Shown in pieces: positions 39,761 to 51,350 of a DNA stretch of 64,000 bases. Under the pieces are notes generated by a model. The model ran no database searches, was not told where the DNA came from, and saw nothing but the letters and a program-made list of their open reading frames with translations. How positions within the stretch are numbered: position 1 is the first letter of the stretch; every line of letters begins with the position of its first letter. Made by a program: the position numbers and the translations under genes. Source of the stretch: Proteromonas lacertae (Eukaryota; Sar; Bigyra; Opalinata; Proteromonadidae); contig NGBS01001176.1 in the NCBI GenBank assembly GCA_002245135.1, forward strand, positions 59,160-123,159. The letters are read 5' to 3'.

Positions 39761-39928
39761 TATAGTATGTAGTATTATATATAATAATAGTAAATAAAGG
39801 TTCTGGCACACCAAGCCGTATGACTCGGGCTCCTGGCACACCAAACCAAACTTTTTTAAAATACGTGACCTATGTCATATTAGGTAAATTATTATTTTTG
39901 CATTTTCTAGAATATTCTAATTTCATAT

Positions 39929-40237
39929 ATGGATAATCTAATTAAAGAAGAAGCAGAAAATGGATTTGATTCTTTATATGAAATGTGTAATGTATATCTC
40001 AATAAGAAAGATGATGGGAGCAATGACTATCAAACATCAATTGAAATAGCATGTGAGATTATATTAAAATTAAAAGAATTAAATGAAGAATATCATTTAG
40101 GATTAGATGATATGGTATTACATCAAATAGGAAGATTAGAAGGGAAAAAAATAGCAAGTCAATATTTACAAAAAGAATTAGAAAAACAATTAAATGAAAT
40201 AATACCAAGTTTAAACAATATGTTAAAAATCAAATAA
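39929..40237 (+). CDS. Small helical protein of Polinton C1
   Basis: A 102-residue frame with an ATG, helical and acidic at the front, Lys/Gln-rich at the end. No family recognised. It is convergent with the next gene with 7 bp between their stops. Confidence 0.45.
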   Translation: MDNLIKEEAENGFDSLYEMCNVYLNKKDDGSNDYQTSIEIACEIILKLKELNEEYHLGLDDMVLHQIGRLEGKKIASQYLQKELEKQLNEIIPSLNNMLKIK

Positions 40238-40244
40238 AAATTAA

Positions 40245-40718
40245 TTAGTCTTTATCATCTTCCAATCTGTTTTTAAAAATATTATATATTGAATTTAATT
40301 CTGAATTTGTATCGATTAAATAGAGGTAATGATTTTTTATATATCTAAAATTTTTAATAGTATTTGCATTCAAATTGAAATCTTCTTCAGAAATATATGC
40401 AAAATCTTCTACATAGAAAGTGTCCAGTTTATTAATTAATTTTTCTAAGTCTTCTATAATATCCAGTCTATAAGATGTTAATTCAGATTTGTTAAATGTA
40501 GTAGCTATTTTACTCCTGTTATATTTCAATTCGATATTTTGTATGAAAGTTACAAAAGACTTTATTTTATCTCTTAGATCTGTTTTATCTTTACTACTAA
40601 AATTTTCACTTAGATTTAATTTATAGACCCTTCTACTTATATCATTTAAACTATTAATATAATTTTTAAGTACATCAAAGAATACATAGAATTCATATAC
40701 TCTAGCAAAATTACTCAT
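40245..40718 (-). CDS. Helical protein of Polinton C1
   Basis: A 157-residue frame with an ATG at 40718, all helical by eye (FVTFIQNIELKYNRS, LDIIEDLEKLINKLDTFY). No known motif. It is divergent from the polymerase gene, with a 236-bp AT-rich gap between them that probably holds both promoters. Confidence 0.45.
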   Translation of the reverse strand: MSNFARVYEFYVFFDVLKNYINSLNDISRRVYKLNLSENFSSKDKTDLRDKIKSFVTFIQNIELKYNRSKIATTFNKSELTSYRLDIIEDLEKLINKLDTFYVEDFAYISEEDFNLNANTIKNFRYIKNHYLYLIDTNSELNSIYNIFKNRLEDDKD

Positions 40719-40954
40719 ATTTTTTTGGTATTAATAAATTAATTAAATAGATATACTACTAATAGAAATTGTTCTTCCAATTCAAATCTGATCCAAAGAA
40801 TATAATATAATTCAAGTAAAAGAAAGAAATATAAAACAATAATATAAAATAATAAATATAAATCGTAAAAGAATTGATATATAACTTTTAGAAATTTCTA
40901 AAAGAATAAAAATAATAATAAAAATATATAAAAAATTAATTTTTAATTTTCTAG

Positions 40955-43900
40955 ATGAACCCTTTCATCCCTCCTTATTATTATTATTCAAACTTTAATT
41001 ATTATAGTCCACCACCATTTGGAGCACCTTATATTCCTCCTCCACAAAATTATGGATTTAATCCCATGCCCATGCCATATCCAGGTATGGCACCTCCTAA
41101 TATGTATGAACCACCTCCACCTATTCAAAATATTCCAGTAGTTAGAAATTATGTTCCACCAAGAAATCTAGTTACAAATACAAATCCTGGTTTCAATTAT
41201 TATCCTGGAAATATAGGAGTAGATTCAACACCTCAAATTAATATTCCTGAACCAGGATTGGTAACACCACCTCCCAAGAGAAGATTAGATTTTGAAAACA
41301 TAAGTCCTCCAAAAATACAAAGAAAAGGAGGTATGCAGGTTCCAATGCCTAATCCAAATCAACCTGTTGTTGTTGTTAATCAACCTCCACCAAATGCACA
41401 ACAGCGTAATAGAGTAGCAGATTTAAATTTATCTTATCAAGAAGAAAGAGATTTAAGAGAAGCAAGCGATATATTAGAAAATCATCCTACTAAATTATTA
41501 AAATTACCATATGAAAAGAGATTATATTATATGGACTTAATTCAGAGAAGTACAGATAATTACAGTAGAACATATCAAATTAACTTTTTAAACGATGTAA
41601 ATGGTATGGATCCAGATGCTGTAGTTGAAATTATAACTGATCCTAGTAGTCCATTAATTACTAAAATAAGAGAATATTTGGAAGATGTTAAATATATAAA
41701 AGTAACATTAAGTTTTAGAAGTGGTTATATAGGAGTAGACGATCCAGATTATAATAATCCAAATGGTAATAAAATAACAAATTGGGTATTCTTAGAATGT
41801 AGACCTGTAGTTATTACAGAATCAGAAATGAATGTTGCACATAAAATATTAAAAGATAGAATAAGAACAGAAATGGGACCTTTATGGCATACTGAAAAAT
41901 CAAGTTTAAAATTTAGACATGTTGGTGAAGTTGAAGTTCAATTAGTCAAAACAACTGCTATGGCAGGTAGTGGTAAAAATAAAGAACTTCCAGATTGGAT
42001 TAGAAATAGAAAATGTGTTATATCAATAGATAATAATAAAGAAAATGATCAATTATGTTTTCTATATGCTATAGCAGCAGCATTTTTTCATGGTAATAAT
42101 AATAATAAGAATTTAAATAGAGTAGAACAATATAAAGATTATATTAGAGTTAACTACAATTATAGTATGTTATATTTCCCAGTAGATCCTATTAAACATA
42201 AAAAACAAATTCATGAATTTGAAACAATAAATCATATAACATTAAATATATTCAAAATAACAGATAAAGAAGTAGTTCCTATATATGTAACACATATAGA
42301 TAAATTCAATAATTATCCACATGTGAATTTATTATATAATGATAAACATTATTCTACTATTACAAAATTAAATGTAATATTAATACCTAAAGGAAAGAAG
42401 TGTAAAAATGGTTATCCAAGATGTAATTATTGTTTTGCTTTATTATCAACAGATGAAAAAAGAATACAACATGAAAAATATAATTGTCAACAACATAAAG
42501 GTATTATAAGAAATTTCCCTGAAAAAAATATTCAATTAGAATTTAAGAACTTTAAATATATGAATACCTATAGTAATATATTGGGATACTGAAGTTTATC
42601 AGGAGAAAGTAACAGATCCAATTTTAAATGAGAAAGGTATTTTATCAAAGCATATATTATCCAGTTGGTGTTTATATGTTGTATCTAAATATCCTAATAT
42701 ATATCCTAATAAAATTGAGTATGATTTTAAAACACCTAAAGATAATGAAACAGATTTAGAGGATAGATTAATAGCTAAATTTATGGAAATACAAAAAGAA
42801 ATATTAGATTTATATGAAGAAAAATTAAAAAATCCTGAAAAAATGATAGGATATAATAGAGAAGATCCTAAAAATAAATTGAATTATTGTATATACTGTA
42901 AAGAACCATTTGATTATAGAAATAAGAATAAAAAACCTGTTTTACACCACGACCACTTTAGTGGACAATATATAGGTAGAATATGTAATAATTGCAACTT
43001 CCATGTAAGTTTAAATAATATGCCAATCCCTTGTATTGCTCATAATTCCAAAAATTATGACAATAATTTCATTATTAGAGGATTTTCCAGATGGGATAAT
43101 AAGTTAAGAGAAGAGTATTGTAAAGAAAATAATATTGATCTTAATGTAAATTATGCTTCAGATACTGAATCTGATAGTGAAACTGAAGAAGAAGATAATA
43201 CTATTACTAATACTAATTCTATTCCTATTCCACATCAAGATAGTGATACATTTACTCCATTACCTCCTTATACTAATGGCTTTATAACAGCAAATAAAAT
43301 AAAAGATTATGTAAAAAATTTAAGAAAAGAAAAACAAGAAGAAAAAGATGATAATAATAATAATTTCAATATGAGTCCATTACATGATTCTTTAAGTGAT
43401 ATGGAAACTCAAGAAGCTGAAAGTGAAGTAATACAAATCAATAATGAAGAAGTTAATGCATTATTAGAATTAGAAGAAATGTTAAGAAGGGATAGTCCTA
43501 GAAATGCAGAAGATGTTATAGATGAAATAGATGAACAATCTGCTTATAGAATTATTAAATGTAAAGATGGCAAAATAAGAAAATATAAAAACAAAAAACA
43601 ATATAAATCACAATTATCAGTATTACCCAAAACAGATAATAAATTTTTATTAATAAAGTTCAACAAATTATACTTTATGGACTCTTATCAATTTTTACCA
43701 AGTTCTTTAGATTCTTTAACAAAGTCATTATATACTCAAGCAAAAAGAGATAATGGAAATTATCAAAAATATTTTAGCTATGTATATGAAGATATCTATA
43801 AAAAATATTCTGCTCCTGGTAAATTGGATCATGATATGAAAATTGATGCTTTTATCCATAAATGGTGTTTATCTAAAGGATATTTTCCATATGAATATGT

Positions 43901-45784
43901 GAACTCATTATCTAAATATTTCAATACTTTTGAACTACCTCCTAAAGAAACATTCTATTCGAAGTTAAAAGATGATAATACAGTAACAGATGTTAAATAT
44001 GCTAGTTGTCAGGCTTTATGGAAAGTTATTAGATGTGATAACTTAATGGACTACAATTTATTTTGGATCCATTATGGCATTGTAGTTCACCTGGTTTATC
44101 TTGGAGTATATTCCTTAAAAATTGTGATGTAAAAATTGATTTAATAAGTGACTCTGATAATTATGACTTTATACATTCTGGATTAATAGGTGGGATTTCT
44201 ATGGTTGGTAGTATGAGATATGCAGAGTCTTGGAATCATTATCAACCTCAATGGCAAGAGAAAAATAAAAAGGAAGTACAGGATCCAGATAATCAAGCAT
44301 ATATTATGTATATGGATTATAATTCTTTATATCCAAGTACTATGGCTAGTATGAAGTTACCATATAGTGAATTTGAATGGATTGAACCAACTACTGAAAA
44401 TGTTAAGAAAATATTATCATTACATTACTATGAAGAACAAAGAGAAAAATATTACAATACAGAATGGATTAATAAAAATATGTATGGATATATTCTAGAA
44501 GTAGATATTTCTCCTCCTAGTAATAGTGATGAAAGAAAAAAATTTGCTGAATATCCTTTGTTACCTGAAAGAAAAATAGTTGACTATGATAATTTATCTG
44601 AAATACAAAAGAAATGGGCAGAGTCTTTAGGATTAGTTTCAGAAGCTAAAAATAATATTGATAAACCATATAAAGTTAAAAAGTTAAAGTCAAATGTTCC
44701 TAAAATAGTATGTGATTTAACAACAAAATACAACTATGTTGTTCACTATCAATATTTGAAATTTGCATGTGAAATGGGTTATGTTATACATCATATTCAT
44801 AGAATTATCAGATTTAAAGAGTCTAATTATGCACATAACTTTGTAATGATGAATCATAACTTAAGAAGACAAGCTAAATTAGAAGGAAGGGATGCTGATG
44901 CTGATACTTTTAAGCTTATTCTAAATAGCGCTTATGGAAAGACTTGTGAAAATACTGAGAATAGATGTACCTCCAAATTAGTTAATAATGAAGAAGACTT
45001 TTTACAGTGTACTTCCAATCCATTTTATAGAAGTTTTATTGCTATAGATAATAGTAACTTACGTATATGCAAATTTCAAAAATATAAATGCACTATTGAT
45101 AAACCATCTTATATTGGTATGAGTATATTATGTGAATCTAAAAGGTTAATGGCTCAATTCTGGTATGGACATTTATATAGGAAATATGGGAGTAGTTTAA
45201 GATTATTGATGAGTGATACTGATAGTTTCATATTTATGGTTAAAACTAGAGATTTCTATATGGATATTATGAACGATCCACATTTTGAAAAGAAAGTTGA
45301 TACTGGTAATCTTAATAAACAATACTTAATAACTAAAGGTATACACTATTCAAATGTTAATCAAAGTTCAGAACTTAACTTATTAAAAATAGAAGAAAAT
45401 AAGAATGGTTTATACTCTATTACTAGATTTGCAGGATTAAAACCTAAAATGTATGCCTATGAAAAAGTAAGAGTAGACGATGATATACATACTGTTACAC
45501 ATGATAGTAGAGCTAAAGGAGTTACAACTGGATATAGAATTAAAACTTGTGATTTTGACTTTTATAGAAAAATATTAACAGATGCTGAAGATGAAAAGTC
45601 TTACAGAGTTGATAAAATCAAACAATATAGTTTCAGAAGTGTTAACCAAACTTTATATACTATGGAACAAAATAAGTTGGCTTTCAGCATATTTGATTCT
45701 AAAAGGTATTATTTAGATGTTTATCATAGTATTCCTTTTAATGATTATTATCCACCTATTATTAATAACACTACTAATGTTTGA
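40955..45784 (+). pseudogene. Polinton DNA polymerase B (C1), broken
   Basis: Starts with a Pro/Tyr/Asn-rich leader ending in PPPKRRLDF. The family's N-terminal domain (DNNKENDQLCFLYAIAAAFF) follows, then a Cys/His cluster (YCIYCKEPF, LHHDHFSGQYIGRICNNCN) and an exonuclease segment (AHNSKNYDNNF), and the polymerase palm motifs MDYNSLYPSTMAS, LNSAYGKTCEN and MSDTDSFIF. This is the protein-primed type B polymerase used by Polintons. The region has about two breaks and is treated as a fossil. Confidence 0.8.
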
Positions 45785-45871
45785 AACTTTTATATTTCTT
45801 TTTTATATTATATTATATTTTGATATTATTATTATTTCTTTTGTTTTCTTATATTATAAAAATAAAAAATA

Positions 45872-46965
45872 ATGTATTTCGGATGGGATCCTGCTAAAGC
45901 ATTTTTTAATACTATGAATGATGTAGGTAACTTAATGGATAAAAATATACAACATTTACCTAAACAACCTAAATATCCTGAATCATTGCAATATTATATG
46001 AATTATGGTAGAGATGGTATACCTAGAGAACCTCCTACTACTGACTATAAATTATATCCTAATCCTGAATATTCTCAATATCAAAATTGTTTACAACAAC
46101 TATATAATAAATATCATTATTTAAGTGATAGAGATTTTATTAAAATGGTAATGAATCCTGCAGATAATAATGAAGTACCACCACCTATAGATGCTATAAA
46201 AGAATTTTTAGCTAGACAACCAGGTCATCAAATAGTAGACTTTCAGTATAAAAAGGATAATCCTTTCGTTAGTATCAAAAAGCCTGGTTGGTTCCAGATG
46301 GATATAGTTTATTTTTTACCTGAAACACATCATCTGTATTTTATTGAAACTAACTCTAGAAAAGTATGGGTAGTACCTTTGAAAAGAGAAGATGGAAACA
46401 CTTGTTTAAATGCAGTTATAGAAATCAAACTCATGCTAAAAGCTTTCCACCTAGTGCATATATGAATCAGTGGCTTACTAACTTTAATCATGAAGTATAT
46501 AAAGTAGTACAAGACTATAATAATAAACCTCATCCTGCATTAAAAGGATATACTCCTAATGAAGTATATCATTCTGAATTACTACAGAAAAGAGTATTAG
46601 TTGAAAGCATAAATAAAAATGTAGATAATGAATTTAAACTAGAAGATAAACAACGATTTAAAGTAGGTGACTATGTTAGATTTAAAGAAAGAAGAAGACA
46701 ATTAGATAAAATAACTACTTGGAGTGATGATGTTTATATGATTATAAATAAGTTTAGATTTTCTTATCAAATAGGTGATACTAATGGTAACTTTGTACCT
46801 AATGTTAGTAATCAGAGGTTTAAGCATTATGAATTAGAATTAGTAGAAAGAGCGCAAGATAGAAATGCTTATTTTAGAGCGTATCAAGCAAACAGAAGAT
46901 TTTATAATCAACATTTTAGAAAAACATTAAAAAGACCAGGACTCAAAAGAAAGGGAATAGTATAA
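45872..46965 (+). pseudogene. Polinton rve-type integrase (C1), broken
   Basis: The front part carries GWFQMDIVYFLPE (first catalytic Asp region of an rve integrase) and the end carries YNNKPHPALKGYTPNEVY and a basic SH3/chromo-like tail, matching the piece at 13098-13751. Retrovirus-like integrases insert Polinton DNA. Broken; fossil. Confidence 0.75.
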
Positions 46966-46996
46966 TATATATATATTCCATTAATTAATTATTTAA

Positions 46997-47602
46997 TTAA
47001 AGTTCTGATATTTCAATAAGTGCTCTGCTATTTACAGGCACTTTTGTTGAATTATTTCCTTCTTCTGGAGGAGGAGGAGGTTCTTCTTGTTTAATTTTGG
47101 GTTTTGGAGTTTCTTTTTTTTCTTTAATAATATGATGTTCTTTTGAAACTCTTCTTCTTTTATTATATTTTCTATCTTCTTCATAATCACTATCATGATC
47201 ACTATTATCACCACTACTACTACTACTACTATCACTACTAGAACTATCATTTTCTATATCAACATCTTCATACAATAAGTTTTCTATTTTATCTGAATTC
47301 ACATATGAGGGAATTTCAGGATATTTGAATGTAGACCACCTATATATATTAATTTCTGTTTTCTTTAGAAAATACCACTTTTCATTATTTGATTTAGCAA
47401 GTTCTGAAAATTTTTGAAAATCACCTGTAAATTGAATATGTAATGTGCTGAATTTGGCAAATATTTTTATATTACTATTAACATATTTTATTTCATCACA
47501 ATTTGTTACAGCTATTGTTACTATATTATTTTCTAAAAATTGATTCTGAAATTCTATATTATTATGTAAATTCATTATATAAGTTGTTGGTAAATATTTC
47601 AT
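46997..47602 (-). CDS. Unknown Polinton protein with Ser/Asp run and basic-proline tail
   Basis: About 201 residues: a globular front part, a Ser/Asp-rich stretch in the middle, a basic KRRRVSKE nuclear-signal-like segment and a PPPPPEE stretch near the end. The frame is open further upstream without an ATG. No family recognised. Confidence 0.45.
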   Translation of the reverse strand: MKYLPTTYIMNLHNNIEFQNQFLENNIVTIAVTNCDEIKYVNSNIKIFAKFSTLHIQFTGDFQKFSELAKSNNEKWYFLKKTEINIYRWSTFKYPEIPSYVNSDKIENLLYEDVDIENDSSSSDSSSSSSGDNSDHDSDYEEDRKYNKRRRVSKEHHIIKEKKETPKPKIKQEEPPPPPEEGNNSTKVPVNSRALIEISEL

Positions 47603-47703
47603 ATAATCATATAAATCAAATTGAAAATCATTAATTAATACATTGTTATTTGAATTAAATTTTATCTGGATTTTAGATGAAGTAAAAATTATTTTGTATT
47701 TAT

Positions 47704-48276
47704 TTATAAAATTTCTAATGGATAAAAAATAGTATTATCATCCAAAATTTTATTAAGAGGAATAGTATTTTTGCAGAATAATGAATTAATTTTACTTCGT
47801 GTATTTGTTTTACGATTTTTTGCATCCATATACTTATCTTTTAAATAAATAAAAATTTCTTGATTTGCAACAAAGGATAAATTATTATATTCTGGATTGT
47901 CATCACATATATAAAATTTTAGTATATTTACTTTATTTTTGTAATCACAACTATATTTGATAGTTGTCCATATATAATTAATATTATTTTTGAGATTATT
48001 ATTATTTTCCTTAATATATAATTTGATAGGATTATGAAATAAACAAAATTTGAAATATCTTTCATCCATAATATAAAAAGGAATTTCACAAGACCATGTA
48101 TAAAAATGTTGACCTCTATTCATATTAGTAATTATTTTTAAACACATAAAAGTGTTGAATAAAAAAATCCAATTTCGATACCCAGTCCAACTGTGGGTAT
48201 CTTCATATGCAATATAATAATTGCCTTCCATGTATTTTTTGACACAGGAATAATCAACACCAATATTTCCAGACAT
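47704..48276 (-). CDS. Unknown Polinton C1 protein
   Basis: A 190-residue frame with an ATG at 48276. It is rich in aromatic residues and Cys (FCLFHNPIKLYI, CSFYIC-like spacing) and lacks a membrane anchor. No family recognised. Its 3' end lies next to the Ser/Asp-run gene on the same strand. Confidence 0.45.
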   Translation of the reverse strand: MSGNIGVDYSCVKKYMEGNYYIAYEDTHSWTGYRNWIFLFNTFMCLKIITNMNRGQHFYTWSCEIPFYIMDERYFKFCLFHNPIKLYIKENNNNLKNNINYIWTTIKYSCDYKNKVNILKFYICDDNPEYNNLSFVANQEIFIYLKDKYMDAKNRKTNTRSKINSLFCKNTIPLNKILDDNTIFYPLEIL

Positions 48277-48447
48277 TTTAACTAATTATAATTAAAAAAT
48301 TATGTAAGTGTTTGCTATTATTATATAAAATAATAAACAACTAATAAAAACAACAAAAATATTTAAAACAAATACAGAAATAAAGAATAATATTTTTATG
48401 AATATCAGTAAATATAAAATATATTTATATATATTTTATATAATATA

Positions 48448-48840
48448 TTATATTTTTTGAAAAGACTTTTTAAATAATTCAATTTGTTTTTCACCAGTCT
48501 GAGTATTAAAATTAGTGCTTTGCTTAAAACTTTTATTTTTCTTTAATATATTTTCTAAAAATTTTATAGCAAAAAATCCACAATTTGATGTTGTGGACTT
48601 TTGATTTTGAATAGCATTAACTTTTAATTCATATTCTTTATTTTTGTTTCTTTTGAATTTTTTAATAGTATTTTTAAATGATTCAAAATTTTTTGGATTT
48701 TCTTCAAAAGAATCATAGTATAAAAAATTGTTATGAACATTATCAATCACAAGAGATACCCAATGACCTATTTCATCAGGTTTTGCAGATGTATTTAAAG
48801 TGTTAATTATTATTCCCCATCTATTTTTAGATGTATTTAT
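48448..48840 (-). pseudogene. Adenain-type cysteine protease, partial (C1)
   Basis: GHWVSLVIDN and YYDSF (catalytic His and acidic residue region) and STTSNCGFFAIKFL (catalytic Cys region) match the fuller copy at 54022-54582 (GHWVSLCVNN, YYNSFGD, SVRCGYHAILFL). This family matures capsid proteins. Partial; fossil. Confidence 0.7.
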
Positions 48841-48888
48841 TGGGAGGACTAATTCCTCCCAATGTTAGGGTTAACTATGACAAACGGT
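48841..48888. repeat. Repeat scar between the two Polintons
   Basis: GGGAGGACTAATTCCTCCC forms a small hairpin, followed by AACTATGACAAACGGTGCAC, which is the tip of the inverted-repeat family at 19332-19963. It sits exactly between the C1 protease piece and the C2 capsid gene. Confidence 0.6.
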
Positions 48889-50247
48889 GCACAACAGAGG
48901 AGTATTAACCTCATTTTTTGCAGTTTCAAAATCATGATTTGAGTAATCCAAAGTAATTTTTAAATCACTCGATAAATCTTTACCAGCTCTTAATTTTAAT
49001 TCAGTTAAACGGTCAGTACTAAAATTTAATATATCAAAGAATCTATAAGCAAAAGATTGTTGAGAACATCTTTCAAATAATTTATTTGAATATAATTTCT
49101 CATATATTCCCATGTCTGATATTTAGATGGATATAAATAATCAGGAGTATAGACAAAATCATTAATTTGCCATCTTATTCTATCTTGATCTTGATCAAAA
49201 GGAATAGGATCTCTTTTATATGCATCATTATAATATGCTCTATACAATATATATTTAACATAACTTCCTATGCTACTATTAATACTGAAGTTATAGTTAA
49301 AAGTATTACTGCCTGGAATTGGGTCTTTAGTGATTTGAACTATATTAAAGTCAGCAAAGTCAATAGGATGATGAGTTGAATAATTAATGGTATTAGCATT
49401 ACATGTTGGATCTTTATTGTAACAAATGTAAAGTCTAGGGTTAATAATTCTCATTCCTACATATTGTTGCCATGAATTAATCCAAACAGAACCATTGCTA
49501 TGATGAATCCAATTCATTATAGGAGCAAATGTGAATTGAATATAAATGACTTCACCAAAATAAATATCATTCTTCAAAGCTAATATGGTATTATAGAAAT
49601 CTGCAAAATGAAATCTACAGTATAGTTTTCCATGTAATATATCTTCTGTTGTTCCCATTTCTTCCCAATAATTCCAAACACCTCCATTTGCTTTTAAAGT
49701 AGAATTAGAATCACATATAGTTGTTTCAGCTATTTTATTATTTCTAATGCGTAAGCCATCAAATAAATATTCATAATAATGATAATCTTTTATATCATAA
49801 GGATACTGATTAGCAATTTGATGAGCTAAATCTCGATATTCATTATAACTACTATCTAAATCACATAGAAGTGTTCCAGTTTTATTGTATACTTTGATAG
49901 TTCCAAAATTCATTGAATTCCTTAAATTTATATGATCTAACATTTTACCAGTAGTAGAATCAGTTACAGGTGTAATAGGTAATTTCCATTGTCCTTTACC
50001 TGCATCTGCATGATCTCTTTTTTGACCTGTAGTATAATCTAATTCAAAATTCAAAGTAACTTTTTGATAGATTAACACAATTATCACCAGATATTTCAAA
50101 TGTAATAGCATCACTGTTTGAATTTAAAGATAAAACAGTCTCATTTCTACTTTGGTTAGGTGTAACTAAAATATGATTGTAGACAGGTATATAAGCTGGC
50201 ACAATGCTTTCATGTTTTTGTGAATTAGGTACAGCAGTGATTGACAT
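48889..50247 (-). pseudogene. Polinton major capsid gene (C2), broken
   Basis: The start (MSITAVPNSQKHESIVPAY) and a later segment (RWQINDFVYTPDYLYPSKYQ) match the gene at 25430-26872 (MSLTIPKEQKHGVDVPAM; RWMINDFVYQPDYSLMQYYD). Beta-rich, same place relative to the penton-like gene. Broken; fossil. Confidence 0.65.
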
Positions 50248-50302
50248 ATTTTATGTTATTTTTTAAAAATCAAAAAAATGCTTAAAAATAGCAAGAAATT
50301 TA

Positions 50303-51273
50303 TTAATACAAAATAATCTCAAAATAAATAGGTAAGTTATTTAAATCAATTGCATAACCATCTTGTTGAGAGACTGATATATTCATTTGTTGATATTCGT
50401 GATATTGCATCTTTTTAGTTGTCCATTCAATTTGTGGATTAGTGAATGTAGTATAATCTGCATTTATATCAGTTACAGGTATATTTGCTAAAACCATTGA
50501 ATTCTCACCACTATTAACCCAGTCACATCTAATTTGAATAAATGACACCCATAGTAAAGAAGGCTGATTTGGTAACAATTTGTAATAATTATTAAAATCT
50601 TTACTGAAATATGCATCACTTAAATGATTTGCATGATAAATTGATATACTTTTATTTATTTCATCTAAACCAAATAACTTATATGCTAAGTTAGGGAATT
50701 CCATACTAAAATCTGTAAAGTAATATTTTCCGAAATGAGTAATATATTTAAATTGTAACTTTAATCTATTTTCTGAAGTTTTTTCAAAATGAAGTACATC
50801 TGTTTGATCATCTACTTTACGAAATGGAAATCTATTTGCAAAATCTTCATCAGGTAATGGTACCACTCCATTATCAAATGCATAAAAAGTAAAATCTAAG
50901 AGATTTCTAGCAAAAAATCTAATAATTCTTTTCCTGTATATTTTCTTTGAGGTATTTTAATATCAATAGTTTTATTATAAGGTCCATTTTGGTTTTCAGG
51001 GTATGCCCATTTTATTGGATTTGTTCCATCTGGATTAATGCAGCTATAATAAGTAAAATTAAAGAGTATATGATCATTTACTTCATCTTGTATTGTATAG
51101 AAGTTATTTGGTATAACTGCAGTAATTAAACTCATATATTGATATTTTTCAGTTATAGTAGGAGTATTGATACATCTTGTCCATCTATTTGAAAATTTTG
51201 AATCATAGTCTGATGTAGTTAAGAACAATGATCTTCTATTACTTAAAACATTATTACCATCTTTAGGTTGCAT
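50303..51273 (-). pseudogene. Polinton penton-like minor capsid gene (C2)
   Basis: SNRRSLFLTTSDYDSKFSNR, VIPNNFYTIQDEVND and LLWVSFIQIRCDWV match the penton-like gene at 26903-27867 in order. Single jelly-roll minor capsid family. Broken; fossil. Confidence 0.65.
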
Positions 51274-51350
51274 TATGTTTTATAATTGTTGAGAAATATT
51301 AAAATATAATTTTATTTGAATTATTCTTTAATTTATATATTGTTATATAT

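Larger units (their letters stand above)
39850..48840. mobile_element. Polinton C1 (fossil, large part present)
   Basis: An element of about 9 kb with two small helical genes, a protein-primed type DNA polymerase B, an rve integrase, two unknown minus-strand genes and part of an adenain-type protease. No capsid gene lies inside these limits. The left limit is set by the end of the GT61 gene and the right one by the repeat scar at 48841. It has about four breaks in all and most frames are long, so loss of function looks recent. No terminal repeat is recognised. Confidence 0.7.

Noticed and set aside
42850-43000. HNH-like Cys/His cluster in the polymerase as a new fused nuclease
   Set aside because: A DHxHxxG ... 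CN segment at this place is a usual part of Polinton polymerases, so it is not novel.
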